Shown here: positions 1 through 8,969 of the stretch, piece after piece
Layout of the letters: the number at the start of each line of letters is the position of its first letter
Numbering within the stretch: the stretch's first letter is position 1
Source of the DNA: a virus
Reading direction: 5' to 3' (one strand)
DNA: 36,254 nt
Virus record (IMG/VR): IMGVR_UViG_3300028581_000116
Location: 1-36,254 of that record
The notes under the pieces: generated by a model
What the model saw: the letters and a program-made list of their open reading frames with translations, nothing else
Told to the model about the DNA's origin: nothing
Database searches by the model: none
Position numbers and translations under genes: made by a program

Positions 1-192
1 CAGGGAAAGAACTCGGGTGACGACATCTTTGTTATCAGCGGTCAACTTTTCGTTGTCAGCCGTAAGTCCCGCAATCTGTGAATCAAGACCTGCTTTAATG
101 GCTGCAAAAGCTGTTTCAGCTTCTACCTTACCAAGGGCAACGATCTCGGCAAACAGTTCCGGATGTTCGGCTTTCAGCTTTACCAGATCCAT
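1..192 (-). CDS. Nested in-frame scaffold protein start inside protease gene (partial)
   Basis: A second ATG at 190-192 is in frame with the protease (600 nt downstream of its start). It is preceded by a strong AGGAGG at 198-203 with 5-nt spacing, a better site than coding sequence needs by chance. It begins MDLVKLKAEHPELFAEI and continues as a charged helical coiled coil. Many phages (for example lambda C/Nu3) make the scaffold from an internal start in the protease gene. Here that is inferred from the ribosome site and the domain boundary. Runs off the left edge. Confidence 0.6.
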   Translation of the reverse strand, partial: MDLVKLKAEHPELFAEIVALGKVEAETAFAAIKAGLDSQIAGLTADNEKLTADNKDVVTRVLSL

Positions 193-792
193 GTTAACCT
201 CCTTATTTTCTGCAATTTTTTGAGACTGTTCTACTTCCATTACCACGTCTTCGTCTTCGGACATGGCTGCCGATTTGGTGTTCGCATCTGCCCCGAAAGT
301 CACAATTGAACACTCTTTTAAAACTGACTCACGCCAGACTGTACCCGGACCTTTTAACTTAAAACCATTTACTTCTGTTTCTTCATCTTTTGCTATACGC
401 TGAATCTTACTCGGTCGTCCGTAAATAGAAGCTTCATAAGGGTAACCTTCATCGGACAACTTAATAAATTCATTTGCAAAAGGGGTATCTACGAATGTGG
501 AATCTGAACAAACCACTTCGTGTTTATCATTGACCATGAACGCACCGAAACCTATTTTTCTATCTGTATCATGATCATGTAAAATGGGGATTTCTTTTTT
601 GGCGAATTTAATACCAGAAGTGTCAATAACAAGATCATCCCAGAACCAATGATTCTTTATGATCTTTCCTGAATAAGCTACCATACTAAGTTTTCGAGGT
701 TTGCCTTCTTCACAGGATGCTGCTTTTGCGAAAGTTTCTGTATCGGTAAAACGTAATGCGGATTTTGATATTTTCACAGTTTCTTTTTTCAT
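1..792 (-). CDS. Prohead protease with C-terminal scaffold domain (partial, runs off left edge)
   Basis: Open frame from ATG at 790-792 to the window edge (264 codons visible), with an AGGAGGT ribosome site at 799-805. Residues 1-175 read as an HK97/U35-type prohead serine protease: His72 and His74 in LHDHDT, the likely nucleophile Ser122 in YEASIYG, then the typical WRESVLKECSIVTFGADA segment. This family cleaves scaffold and capsid precursors during head maturation. From residue 201 the sequence becomes charged and helical, like a scaffold (coiled-coil pattern with repeated LTADN). Protease assignment rests on motifs and on synteny with portal and terminase. The major capsid gene is expected further left. 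Confidence 0.82.
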   Translation of the reverse strand, partial: MKKETVKISKSALRFTDTETFAKAASCEEGKPRKLSMVAYSGKIIKNHWFWDDLVIDTSGIKFAKKEIPILHDHDTDRKIGFGAFMVNDKHEVVCSDSTFVDTPFANEFIKLSDEGYPYEASIYGRPSKIQRIAKDEETEVNGFKLKGPGTVWRESVLKECSIVTFGADANTKSAAMSEDEDVVMEVEQSQKIAENKEVNMDLVKLKAEHPELFAEIVALGKVEAETAFAAIKAGLDSQIAGLTADNEKLTADNKDVVTRVLSL

Positions 793-818
793 AAAAAAAC
801 CTCCTGATATTATGAGGA

Positions 819-847
819 CAAATAACAGAAAAAGTCCTTTCTGTCAA
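819..847 (-). promoter_or_regulatory. Sigma70-like promoter for the protease/capsid genes
   Basis: On the minus strand: TTGACA (842-847), 17-nt spacer, TATTTG (819-824), with TG one base upstream of the -10 (TGTTATTTG). It lies in the 60-nt gap after the glycosyltransferase gene and 27 nt before the protease start. It shares TTCTGTTA with the promoters at 9553 and 12724. Confidence 0.6.
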
Positions 848-852
848 ACAAA

Positions 853-2502
853 TTATTTTAAATAAAAATTTGCATCTTCTTTCAGTATAGATTTCAACAT
901 GTTACTGTTCACATCTACTTTATATTTTCCATTGTCTACATTATGATGGGTTGTCAAACCTGTTCTACCAGACATTCCTTTCATGCCCACTGTTAAATAC
1001 TCTTCGCAACGCACTATTAATTTTTGACCTTTTGTAGGATTTTTATTAACCACATATTCTGCTCCATTTCTTCTATCAGCCCGTCTAATAATTCCTAATG
1101 GAAGGGGTGGGTAAAATATTGTTCCTTTACCAATAACCTGTCCGGAAGTTATTTTTAATGATGTTGTCAATCTTACTGCTCTTTCTTCTTTAAACATATC
1201 TAAAGAATGTTTCCACAATTCAGCATCCACAAGACCTTTCCCACACAATTCAAAATTAGAAGGTGCAGTATTACAAATTTTATGTATTATTGGGATTATT
1301 TCTTTTCGGAAAGCAGTTTGAGCAAGGGCTGGTTGTTTTGCTGTTCCTTTAATCATGTATTTCTGCAAAGAAGGGTAATAGAAAATAAGATTAGCAAAAC
1401 CTACCAAATCTGCTTTATCAAGAAGATTGCTCATGTAATCAATATAGGTCGGATGGTACCAATCATCATCCTCCATAATAATCACTTTTTCACATTTAAC
1501 TTTTTCCAAAGCTAAAGGAAAATTCAAACAAAGGGTATGAAGATAATCACCTTCTTTCGGTTCTCTTCTGTGGTATTCAAAACCAAAAATTGTTTTAATC
1601 GGAATTTTACCATCATCAACAACAATCCACTGTTTTGGTTTAACTGTCTGCTTATTCATCCACATTCTTAACAACTCAAATGATTCAGGTCTGTCACCGG
1701 TGCAAGTAACAACAGCAACTTCTTCTGCCTTTTTTATAACTGGTTGTACAAATGCTCTGTTCATTTTTGATTTAGGTGCTTCTATAAGTAAAGCACTTTT
1801 TAAACTTTGTCCTACATGCTGCATATAAAGTTTAGCATTTTCTAAACCAACCCACTTTATTAAAATGGATAATTTATCATCTACCCGATAATATTTAGAA
1901 TTAGCATCATGACCAGTTCCTATTCCTTTTCTCCCTTTTAATCCTTTAGTAGAACAATGCAACTTCAATTTGTCTTCCAAATCAGTAAAAATAAATTTAT
2001 TGGTATTAATAGTTTCCCAAAAACGAGCATCTAAATAAGGATTACCTGGAAAACACTGTTCAAAAACCGGCAACAATTCTCTTCTAAACCCTGTTTGACA
2101 AAGACTGGCGTGTTTTGTATTAGGTATTCTTCGGTACTGCAAAGTAGGCACAAGATAATATCGAGCATGTCCTTCCCCCACTAAACTATATTTGCTCAAA
2201 TATTGAGACATTGTTCGGACATAATCAGGGCCATACCAATCATCATCTTCAATAATCAGTATTTTGTCTCCCTTTATAAAAGGAAGAGCCTCTTTAAGAT
2301 TAAGAATAAGGGTATGTCCTTCATTTTGTTTTGGTTCTCTTCTTATGTAATCTACTCCTTTTCTTAAATCTTCTGGTAAAGGAATAGCACCATCATCAAC
2401 AACAATCCATTGATCAATCGGTATTGTTTGAGAAGACGTCCATTTTCTACAAAGTTTAAAAGCTTCTTCACGATTTCCTGTTGGGGTGATGGCTGTAATC
2501 AA
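853..2502 (-). CDS. Tandem-duplicated GT-A glycosyltransferase-like protein
   Basis: 549 residues made of two related halves (about 1-260 and 265-549). Each half starts with a GT2-like nucleotide-binding strand (AITPTGNREEAF; AVVTCTGDRPESF), then QWIVVDDG, a RREPK segment and a metal-binding acidic motif (IIEDDDWYGPDY; IMEDDDWYHPTY). Each ends in a shared KGxxGRxG...H...Y.VD block. The second half carries an extra stretch of about 50 residues before that block. GT-A enzymes transfer sugars from nucleotide-sugar donors. The acceptor is unknown. Start overlaps the previous gene by 4 nt (ATGA), so it is translationally coupled. It is the last gene of the sugar cassette. Confidence 0.72.
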   Translation of the reverse strand: MITAITPTGNREEAFKLCRKWTSSQTIPIDQWIVVDDGAIPLPEDLRKGVDYIRREPKQNEGHTLILNLKEALPFIKGDKILIIEDDDWYGPDYVRTMSQYLSKYSLVGEGHARYYLVPTLQYRRIPNTKHASLCQTGFRRELLPVFEQCFPGNPYLDARFWETINTNKFIFTDLEDKLKLHCSTKGLKGRKGIGTGHDANSKYYRVDDKLSILIKWVGLENAKLYMQHVGQSLKSALLIEAPKSKMNRAFVQPVIKKAEEVAVVTCTGDRPESFELLRMWMNKQTVKPKQWIVVDDGKIPIKTIFGFEYHRREPKEGDYLHTLCLNFPLALEKVKCEKVIIMEDDDWYHPTYIDYMSNLLDKADLVGFANLIFYYPSLQKYMIKGTAKQPALAQTAFRKEIIPIIHKICNTAPSNFELCGKGLVDAELWKHSLDMFKEERAVRLTTSLKITSGQVIGKGTIFYPPLPLGIIRRADRRNGAEYVVNKNPTKGQKLIVRCEEYLTVGMKGMSGRTGLTTHHNVDNGKYKVDVNSNMLKSILKEDANFYLK

Positions 2503-3212
2503 ATTTGTCCCTCATATCTTTCCCAAGCACCTTCAATTTCTGAAAGATTTTTAATTCTTCTTGCGGTTCTCGTTCCGGCTATATCGTGTCGAACATATTC
2601 TCTTGGAGCACTTGTCCAAGAATAACCGTTACCTGTTGAATGACCAAGTCCTGGAAATACTTTTATTACTTTATCTGATAATCCTCTTTTATGGATATCC
2701 ATCATTGTTAAAAAACAAGGTGCTCCGTGATGAACGTAAGGATAATATTTCCTATATTCTTTAACTTGCAACAAATGAAAGTATGGGTGAAGATATTTCA
2801 TTCCTGGTTCTTGATGATGGTGAGCATTTACACCATAGTCATAACCATCATAACCAGTTGTTTCACAATACCCGACACCAAATGTATCATCTTCCATCAT
2901 TTCTAACATCCCATGTACCGGGGATTTAAGCATTTCAATATCTGAATCAAATATGAGAGCATATGGAGTTTCAGAATAATGAATGCCTGTGCACATTCCT
3001 CTTCCATGACCTATATTATATTCAACTTGCAAACACATTGTTTTTTCGGAAATTAAAGAAGAAACATACGAATAACAAGGATCGGTATCATTAGAACCAT
3101 CTATGATGATTATTTTCATATTTGGGTGAAACTTTCTAACAGAATCATAAGCTCTTTTCATTAAATCTTTGGTGTTGCTGCAAACTGTAATTCCTGTTAT
3201 AAGTGAATCCAT
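2499..3212 (-). CDS. GT2-family glycosyltransferase
   Basis: 237 residues. It opens with a GT2-like strand (ITGITVCSNTKDLMKRAYDSV), then IIIIDGSNDTD and YNIGHGRGMCTGI, followed by the DxD-type metal motif FDSDIEM near residue 91. A His/Tyr-rich segment and TMMDIHKRGL follow. No membrane segment is evident, so the protein is probably cytoplasmic. It sits 2 nt after the GT-B-like gene and overlaps the tandem glycosyltransferase by 4 nt. Donor and acceptor cannot be read from the sequence. Confidence 0.75.
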   Translation of the reverse strand: MDSLITGITVCSNTKDLMKRAYDSVRKFHPNMKIIIIDGSNDTDPCYSYVSSLISEKTMCLQVEYNIGHGRGMCTGIHYSETPYALIFDSDIEMLKSPVHGMLEMMEDDTFGVGYCETTGYDGYDYGVNAHHHQEPGMKYLHPYFHLLQVKEYRKYYPYVHHGAPCFLTMMDIHKRGLSDKVIKVFPGLGHSTGNGYSWTSAPREYVRHDIAGTRTARRIKNLSEIEGAWERYEGQI

Positions 3213-3214
3213 TA

Positions 3215-4030
3215 TTAACCCTGTGTGACGGATATGAAATTATCCAATTGTTTCTGGAATCTTATTTCTAATTCGTCATACCTTTCTTTAAGTTTTTTAC
3301 TACTGATGGTATTTTTTGCATAATTCATCTCCTCTAATCCATATCCCATGCCTCCTGCTTCCCAAGTATCAAGCAGCAAACAATCTTCTCTTGACCATTG
3401 ATCATTGGGCATAAGAACAACTGGACAACCGCAAAGTCTTGCCACTTCATTCATGGCAGTCACACAATCATAACTAAAAAGAATAGCGGTATGATTTAAA
3501 AGATTTACTAATTCCTCTTGTTTCTCATTCCCTCTAAAAGCAGTTCCTACAGGCAACTGATCCACACCTAGAGCAAATTTTGCTAGTCCTTTGCCTTTAT
3601 AATAAAAAGCTTTTGTTCTTATAAAACCTTTGTCTCTGAACCTTTCAGTATTCAAACAAGGTGCGTAAAGAATCCTATCTTTTGGTAATCCTATCCGACT
3701 ATTAAAAATACCTGAATAAGCAAATAAAATGTCTGATTTCGGAAAAGTAGAAGGTCCTCCGATAACACCAGGTATATTCAAAAGATACCGTACAACTGTG
3801 CTACTATTGAAGGGATTGCCTGCAATGACTTCCGGATAAACAGCTATGCAAGTATTTAGATCCTCTTTGCACTGGTGAATAGTAGGAATATTCATTCCAT
3901 TTTGATCATCAGCCAACACAAAAACATTATTCGGAAATCTTTTCCATAAAGCAAATGCTAATTTATGCAAAACTATGTTACCGGCTGAAGCATCATCCCA
4001 ATTGTAAGTATGTATTAAATAAGATTTCAT
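3215..4030 (-). CDS. GT-B-like glycosyltransferase
   Basis: 271 residues. The segment YPEVIAGNPF...VVRYLLNIPG is typical of a family of bacterial surface-polysaccharide glycosyltransferases. The later FSYDCVTAMNEVARLCGCPVV resembles the GT-B donor-site helix. Length is slightly short for a full GT-B enzyme. Start overlaps the stop of the aminotransferase by 1 nt. With its neighbours it suggests synthesis and transfer of a modified sugar, but the target (virion or host surface) is inference only. Confidence 0.65.
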   Translation of the reverse strand: MKSYLIHTYNWDDASAGNIVLHKLAFALWKRFPNNVFVLADDQNGMNIPTIHQCKEDLNTCIAVYPEVIAGNPFNSSTVVRYLLNIPGVIGGPSTFPKSDILFAYSGIFNSRIGLPKDRILYAPCLNTERFRDKGFIRTKAFYYKGKGLAKFALGVDQLPVGTAFRGNEKQEELVNLLNHTAILFSYDCVTAMNEVARLCGCPVVLMPNDQWSREDCLLLDTWEAGGMGYGLEEMNYAKNTISSKKLKERYDELEIRFQKQLDNFISVTQG

Positions 4031-4665
4031 TATCTCCTCTGGTAAATAGGATAAACAGAAAGGTCAGGATAAGGCCATTCTTTATCTTCATTATGGATAG
4101 GTTGTTCTTGTATGTCGTAAAACTGCCCCATCAAAAGCAACCCTCTTGCAGCAAGTTCGGGCATCATATAAAAATTATACCCAAGCATATCAAAAAAGTC
4201 ATCGTGATAGCTACACTCTCTCCTACCACTAAATCTTGATCTTTTGAACCATAAATAAGCCTCATGATTGTCCGTAAGAATGGCTCCTCCTTTAGATAAT
4301 CGAAAATGCTTATAAGGCCCAGTGAATGACAAGCACATATAGGAATCAGGGATGTACATATTATGAGTGAATCTTAATGCAGAATCCCAAACTCTCGATC
4401 CTTCTAATTGGTAAGCTCCTTTTAAAGTCTTTCCTTCAACAGGTCTAAATTTAACAAAGCCTCCTGCATGTATGATTTCACATGGTACAGAAGGATATGT
4501 TCTTGCCGGAATTGTGATTTCTTTTCCTTTAATATTGTCAAACATCAAAGCGAGAAACAAAGCGTTGCTTTGGTTATCCAATGCAACTACATAAGGAGCA
4601 CCTGTGTACTCTGACAAAGCTTTTTCAAAATCTGCCGTGATTTTATGAGGATTAGCTATGTTCAT
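4030..4665 (-). CDS. DegT/DnrJ/EryC1/StrS-type aminotransferase (short)
   Basis: 211 residues, much shorter than the usual 370 or so for the family. The PLP core is recognisable: VWDSALRF (Asp94, which would pair with the PLP pyridine nitrogen) and LSFTGPYKHFRLSKGGAIL, with Lys119 in the place of the Schiff-base lysine and a conserved GG after it. The family transaminates nucleotide-linked keto-sugars. The C-terminal small domain appears reduced, so activity is uncertain. It overlaps the acyltransferase gene by 14 nt. An aminotransferase beside a hexapeptide acyltransferase is the classic pair for N-acylated amino sugars. Confidence 0.72.
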   Translation of the reverse strand: MNIANPHKITADFEKALSEYTGAPYVVALDNQSNALFLALMFDNIKGKEITIPARTYPSVPCEIIHAGGFVKFRPVEGKTLKGAYQLEGSRVWDSALRFTHNMYIPDSYMCLSFTGPYKHFRLSKGGAILTDNHEAYLWFKRSRFSGRRECSYHDDFFDMLGYNFYMMPELAARGLLLMGQFYDIQEQPIHNEDKEWPYPDLSVYPIYQRR

Positions 4666-5200
4666 TAGCTGACCATTCTTTCAAAAACTGATCTGCCAAT
4701 TCCAACATTTTTCTATCTCTTCCACCTATTCTACGAGCAGGAGCACCAACATAAATCATCCATGCAGCACAATCTTTAGTTACCAATGTGTGAGCACCAA
4801 AAATAGAACCTTCTTTCAAAGTTACACCAGGAAGAACAGTGCATTTAGAACCAAACGTCACATGATCTTCCAATATGATTGGTTTACCTCTTTTGTACTC
4901 AGGTTTGTATTTCATGGGAACTTGAGGACCAATCAAAGAACGACCACTGAAATCATCAGATTCAGACAATAGGATGGTGTAAGCACCGAATTGACAGAAA
5001 TCACCGATTTCTATTCCTGATCCTGCAAACATTGAAACATAACAAGCAATGTGGATGTGGCTACCAATCTTTAATCCACTTCCTCCAGACAATACGGAAA
5101 AATCGTCTATACGAACATTGTCGCCAATTTCGATCTTCTCGGGACTGTAAAACTGTGCCCGAGGACTGATGTTGCAATTCTTTCCTATTTTTTTAAACAT
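4652..5200 (-). CDS. Hexapeptide-repeat (left-handed beta-helix) sugar acyltransferase
   Basis: 182 residues from the ATG at 5198-5200, chosen because AAGGAG lies 6 nt upstream. An upstream in-frame start at 5245 would overlap the portal gene. Repeated [LIV]-G-x4 hexapeptides run from about residue 20 to 155 (IEIGDNVRIDD, LKIGSHIHIAC, IEIGDFCQFGA, VTFGSKCTVLPGVTL, SIFGAHTLVTKD), ending in the common WMIYVGAPARRIG. These trimeric enzymes acylate sugars using acetyl-CoA. It is the first gene of the cassette, 19 nt after portal. Confidence 0.85.
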   Translation of the reverse strand: MFKKIGKNCNISPRAQFYSPEKIEIGDNVRIDDFSVLSGGSGLKIGSHIHIACYVSMFAGSGIEIGDFCQFGAYTILLSESDDFSGRSLIGPQVPMKYKPEYKRGKPIILEDHVTFGSKCTVLPGVTLKEGSIFGAHTLVTKDCAAWMIYVGAPARRIGGRDRKMLELADQFLKEWSANEHS

Positions 5201-5219
5201 GCTATTCTCCTTCCGAAGA

Positions 5220-6908
5220 TTATTTGGCAATAGGTTTTTTAACAATTACTTTCTTTACCGGTACAACAGGTTTTACAGGTGCTACTGGTTCAGCAGGTTT
5301 ACCTGTTTTAGGATCAATAACTGGTTTCTTAGGTTTCAGACCTTGTTGATCCATCTGTTCTCCACCTTCATCAATAGCTGGAGTCAATTCAGGGTATTTC
5401 TCTTCCTCAGTAGCCTGGGCAAGTCTGAGTCTGCGGTAATTACCAAATCCGAGTTTCTTTGCAATCTCTTCATTGGGAATACCAAGATTATCATAAACAG
5501 AACCGTGTTTAACACCCAAGAATGCTCTTGCTCTTGTTTCGGCATCATCCACCTGAGAAACTGGGTATGTAATATCAATCAAAAACTCTGGTGCTCTTTC
5601 AACATCTTTAAAAATGGGCTTCTTTGCTTTGTAATCTACAGCTTCTTTTGTAGTGAATAAACGCGGGAAATTGCTCACTGCCGCTTTTAAATAGAAGACT
5701 GCTCTATAGAAGTCATACTTTAGAAAACGATCAAAAAAGGCGATTTCATCCGAGATACGATCCGACATCGGACCACGTGAAGCTTTAACGGAAGCAAAGG
5801 TTCCTTTACTCTGACCAGTAGAGACATCTTCAGGCTCATTAAGACCTCCGGTCACCATATGCAAGATGTCTGTGTCTGAATCACTGATTGAAGGAAGTTT
5901 TGGAGAGTGGGCTTCTATGGTCATACCAGGAGGAAGAACAAGTGTGCTGCCCGGTGTTTTCTTAGCCATGATGCCCGTCTTACGTCTTTCTTCATCGGTA
6001 AGACTAAGCCAAGTACGAAAAGCTTTAGGATCTTCAATAGAAACAACCCAAACATAAGCGCCAGATGATTTCTTATGGTCTATTTCATACTTCTTTAGAT
6101 TCTCGTAATGGTTGAGCCATTCAATAACTGTACGAAGGTAAGAGATATTACGATGGGTGATGAAAGACCTATCCCAAGAAACAATGAATCTCTGAAAACC
6201 ACCAATACCGTTATACATATTTTTAGGACTTTTCGATGATTTTGTTTGTTCCTCATTGAAATTATTTGTCTTTTTAGCAACCTTCAGCAATTCAGGATAA
6301 TAAGCCATAAAGATTGACGGCACCATCACCACTCCTTTGTCAAACAATCCTTCTGTGTATTTAGGAGTGACATAGTAAAACAAAGGCATTGTTGCTTTTT
6401 CTGGATGATAAAGAACTCCATCTTCTCCACCACCTGTGATGTTTGCAGGATCAATAAAGTCAACTTCGATGAAACCATCTGGATGGGCTGTAAGAAGAAG
6501 AAAAAGTTCTCCTTCAATAACGGCTCTGCCTACAAACTTGGGCCAATACGAATAAAGACGATTTCGAGGATCAAACTCTGTGTCCACTACAGCATCATTA
6601 ATTTCTGGAATATCTGAGGATATTTCAAATCCAAAACCAGTTAATCTTCCTACTTGACCTCTGACAGCAGTTCCTACAAACGGACTTTTATTGAATTTTG
6701 ACCAACAAATCTTTTGAAGTCTTGCCCTATCTTCTACACCATCAACAAAACCAGTAACTGTGGAAAAACCATCTTCATCTTTTCCGCCTTCTTCACCAGT
6801 TGCGTCATATTGCCAGGGCATGGCCAACCTTAATGAAGATAATTCTTCATCCGTAAGTTTTTCTAACGCAGAAGTCATAATAGACATCTGATTTGCATTA
6901 TTTTTCAT
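5220..6908 (-). CDS. Portal protein
   Basis: 562 residues. It directly follows the large terminase and precedes protease in the direction of transcription. The sequence shows portal-like features: an early segment FVGTAVRGQVGRLTGFGFEI, then EVDFIDPANITGG, a central helical region, and VDDAETRARAFLGV. The tail is rich in Pro, Lys and Val (last 35 residues or so), probably disordered. The portal forms the dodecameric ring at the capsid vertex through which DNA is packaged. A GGAGGT ribosome site precedes ATG 6906-6908. The call depends on gene order and length. Confidence 0.72.
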   Translation of the reverse strand: MKNNANQMSIMTSALEKLTDEELSSLRLAMPWQYDATGEEGGKDEDGFSTVTGFVDGVEDRARLQKICWSKFNKSPFVGTAVRGQVGRLTGFGFEISSDIPEINDAVVDTEFDPRNRLYSYWPKFVGRAVIEGELFLLLTAHPDGFIEVDFIDPANITGGGEDGVLYHPEKATMPLFYYVTPKYTEGLFDKGVVMVPSIFMAYYPELLKVAKKTNNFNEEQTKSSKSPKNMYNGIGGFQRFIVSWDRSFITHRNISYLRTVIEWLNHYENLKKYEIDHKKSSGAYVWVVSIEDPKAFRTWLSLTDEERRKTGIMAKKTPGSTLVLPPGMTIEAHSPKLPSISDSDTDILHMVTGGLNEPEDVSTGQSKGTFASVKASRGPMSDRISDEIAFFDRFLKYDFYRAVFYLKAAVSNFPRLFTTKEAVDYKAKKPIFKDVERAPEFLIDITYPVSQVDDAETRARAFLGVKHGSVYDNLGIPNEEIAKKLGFGNYRRLRLAQATEEEKYPELTPAIDEGGEQMDQQGLKPKKPVIDPKTGKPAEPVAPVKPVVPVKKVIVKKPIAK

Positions 6909-7001
6909 GGAAATACCTCCAAAATCATCAAAAACTTCTATTTTTCTTCAATTTTCTGTCTTTATATCAAAAATTTCCCCAAAATGCAAGAAATATTTTA
7001 T

Positions 7002-8969
7002 TTACCAAGCTCCTAAAGTAACCACTTCCTTGATCATGGTTCCGAAATATCTATCGGCTCTTCTTTCTTTAAAATCATTGGCTGATATTTCCCTACCACC
7101 ATAAATACACCAAGCAATGCTAAACATACAGTCATCCTGGATTCCGTTCTTTTCCATTTTCTCAGGAGAACCAAACCAATGTTTAGCAGGATCGTGGTAA
7201 AAGACTCTGGCTTCTTCTCTGAACAAATCTGTTTCTTTAGCCCCCCACACACCAATCGGAGGGCATTTAATTCGAGCACCAGTAGCTGTCAAATAAAGTT
7301 CACTAAAAGCGGCTTTCTGTTTATCATACGTAGGAAAGATTGCTTCAAACGGAATACCTTGTTCTTCACACCAAGGTACTAAATCCCAAATACCCCACCG
7401 CTCACCACAAAGCTTATCAAGACCGCCAAATTCACCATGAACAGCCATAACCAAATCTTTAATATCCGCCAGACTATGAGTTTCAACATTTACTATGTGG
7501 AGTATTATATAAACGTAATTTGGAACAGCCCCTGAATCAATTAAAAATGGTCGAGAACCACTGCCAGGAAGACCTTTAGCAATACAGACAAAAACTGTTT
7601 TTGCTCCATGATTTGTGATCTTCATCGGATCAGCTCTATCAAGACCAGCAAGAATAGCCCATTTTGTATCAAGAAGAGAACCTATCTTTTCCAAGTCATC
7701 TAAAGTAGCCATAATCGGAAAACCACCTTCATCTCTTAAACTGATATAGTTTTCCATTGCCATCGGTAGCATCCTCTTTTTAATATCTCGAATATGGATA
7801 AGAGCATGGTCATCCGCTTGTCTTCTGGTTTCCTCAAAAGACTTAATGGCGTCTTCCAATTTAATTTTCTCTTCGCAGGCTTTCATAAGAGAAGTGCTGT
7901 TACCAACAGCTCCATCAATTCCAAGATAATTCATAGCTTCAATAGTCTCTTCGGTAAAAACACGCAAAGACCCGGAACTCCATGTGTTCAAGAAATATCT
8001 TTCGTAATCACCAAGAGGAAACTTTGATCTATATGCGTCAAGTTGTGCTTGTGACATATTGGGGTTCCAGTAATCGGCAGCAGAACCTTCTTTACTAAAC
8101 CGATAACTAAAGAACAAAGATGGATCTTTCCGATGAATGTAAGCATCAAACAGATTGTAAAGGATATGAGTCTTTGCAGAAACAGTGGAGTCAATGACAC
8201 CAAAAGCATTTGGTATGTTACGAATAGAACCATCAAGCTGGACAAAGAACTTTGGATTCTTCATGTCAAAGATTTCAGAGAATGTATATCCGGTAATATT
8301 AGAAACAATTCCCGAGAAAGAAGAAATAGCCCGAATAACAGAAACATCATTACCTTGGTCATCAGTTAAACGAATCTTCTTTTCAAGAATATTCCGTTTA
8401 CCAATGGCACTAAGTAATGGCGGCGAATTAATAATGATGTCTTTTATGATGTCAAAATGAACAAAGGTGATTTGTTCTTTGGAGTTTGCTCCGAGGACTA
8501 TCTGCTGCTTTGACCAATTAAAGAACTTCCATAGCTGAATAAGACAAGCAAGAAGACTTTTGCCTTCTCCACGCATCCAACAGAGAACAATCAAACGGTG
8601 GATAAATTCCCCGTTAACCATCCGCAAAGCAGACCGACAAATCTCTTTTTGTTCATTCCAAATATTGTCATAAGATTTTCCGGTCTTTGGATTAATATCC
8701 TTTGGTAATTTTCCGATCGGACACCACTGGGCCATAACAGCTCCGACAGGATAAATCGGAATCGAAACCTTATCCTCACACCATTTAATAAATCCTTCCG
8801 GACCATCCTGGTAATTCAAAGGTACATAAGGAACATAAGGATCAAGGGTGTCGATGTCCACGGTGTAAATCTTATCCTCGGAAAACACATTCCGATTAGT
8901 GGCTTTAATCAATCGACGTGTGTTGGCTCTAGCAATATTGGATAACCTTTTCCGGATAATCTTACTCAT
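7002..8969 (-). CDS. Terminase large subunit (packaging ATPase and nuclease)
   Basis: 655 residues. The ATPase domain has a Walker A-like loop WMRGEGKS (residues 131-138). A terminase-style Walker B region follows, ITGYTFSEIFDM (about 226-236), then LDGSIRN...VIDST. The C-terminal RuvC-like nuclease begins near ILAGLDRADPMKI with the first catalytic Asp. It pumps DNA through the portal and cuts concatemers. Start overlaps the upstream gene by 4 nt (ATGA). The long N-terminal extension rich in basic residues may bind the small subunit (inference). Confidence 0.87.
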   Translation of the reverse strand: MSKIIRKRLSNIARANTRRLIKATNRNVFSEDKIYTVDIDTLDPYVPYVPLNYQDGPEGFIKWCEDKVSIPIYPVGAVMAQWCPIGKLPKDINPKTGKSYDNIWNEQKEICRSALRMVNGEFIHRLIVLCWMRGEGKSLLACLIQLWKFFNWSKQQIVLGANSKEQITFVHFDIIKDIIINSPPLLSAIGKRNILEKKIRLTDDQGNDVSVIRAISSFSGIVSNITGYTFSEIFDMKNPKFFVQLDGSIRNIPNAFGVIDSTVSAKTHILYNLFDAYIHRKDPSLFFSYRFSKEGSAADYWNPNMSQAQLDAYRSKFPLGDYERYFLNTWSSGSLRVFTEETIEAMNYLGIDGAVGNSTSLMKACEEKIKLEDAIKSFEETRRQADDHALIHIRDIKKRMLPMAMENYISLRDEGGFPIMATLDDLEKIGSLLDTKWAILAGLDRADPMKITNHGAKTVFVCIAKGLPGSGSRPFLIDSGAVPNYVYIILHIVNVETHSLADIKDLVMAVHGEFGGLDKLCGERWGIWDLVPWCEEQGIPFEAIFPTYDKQKAAFSELYLTATGARIKCPPIGVWGAKETDLFREEARVFYHDPAKHWFGSPEKMEKNGIQDDCMFSIAWCIYGGREISANDFKERRADRYFGTMIKEVVTLGAW

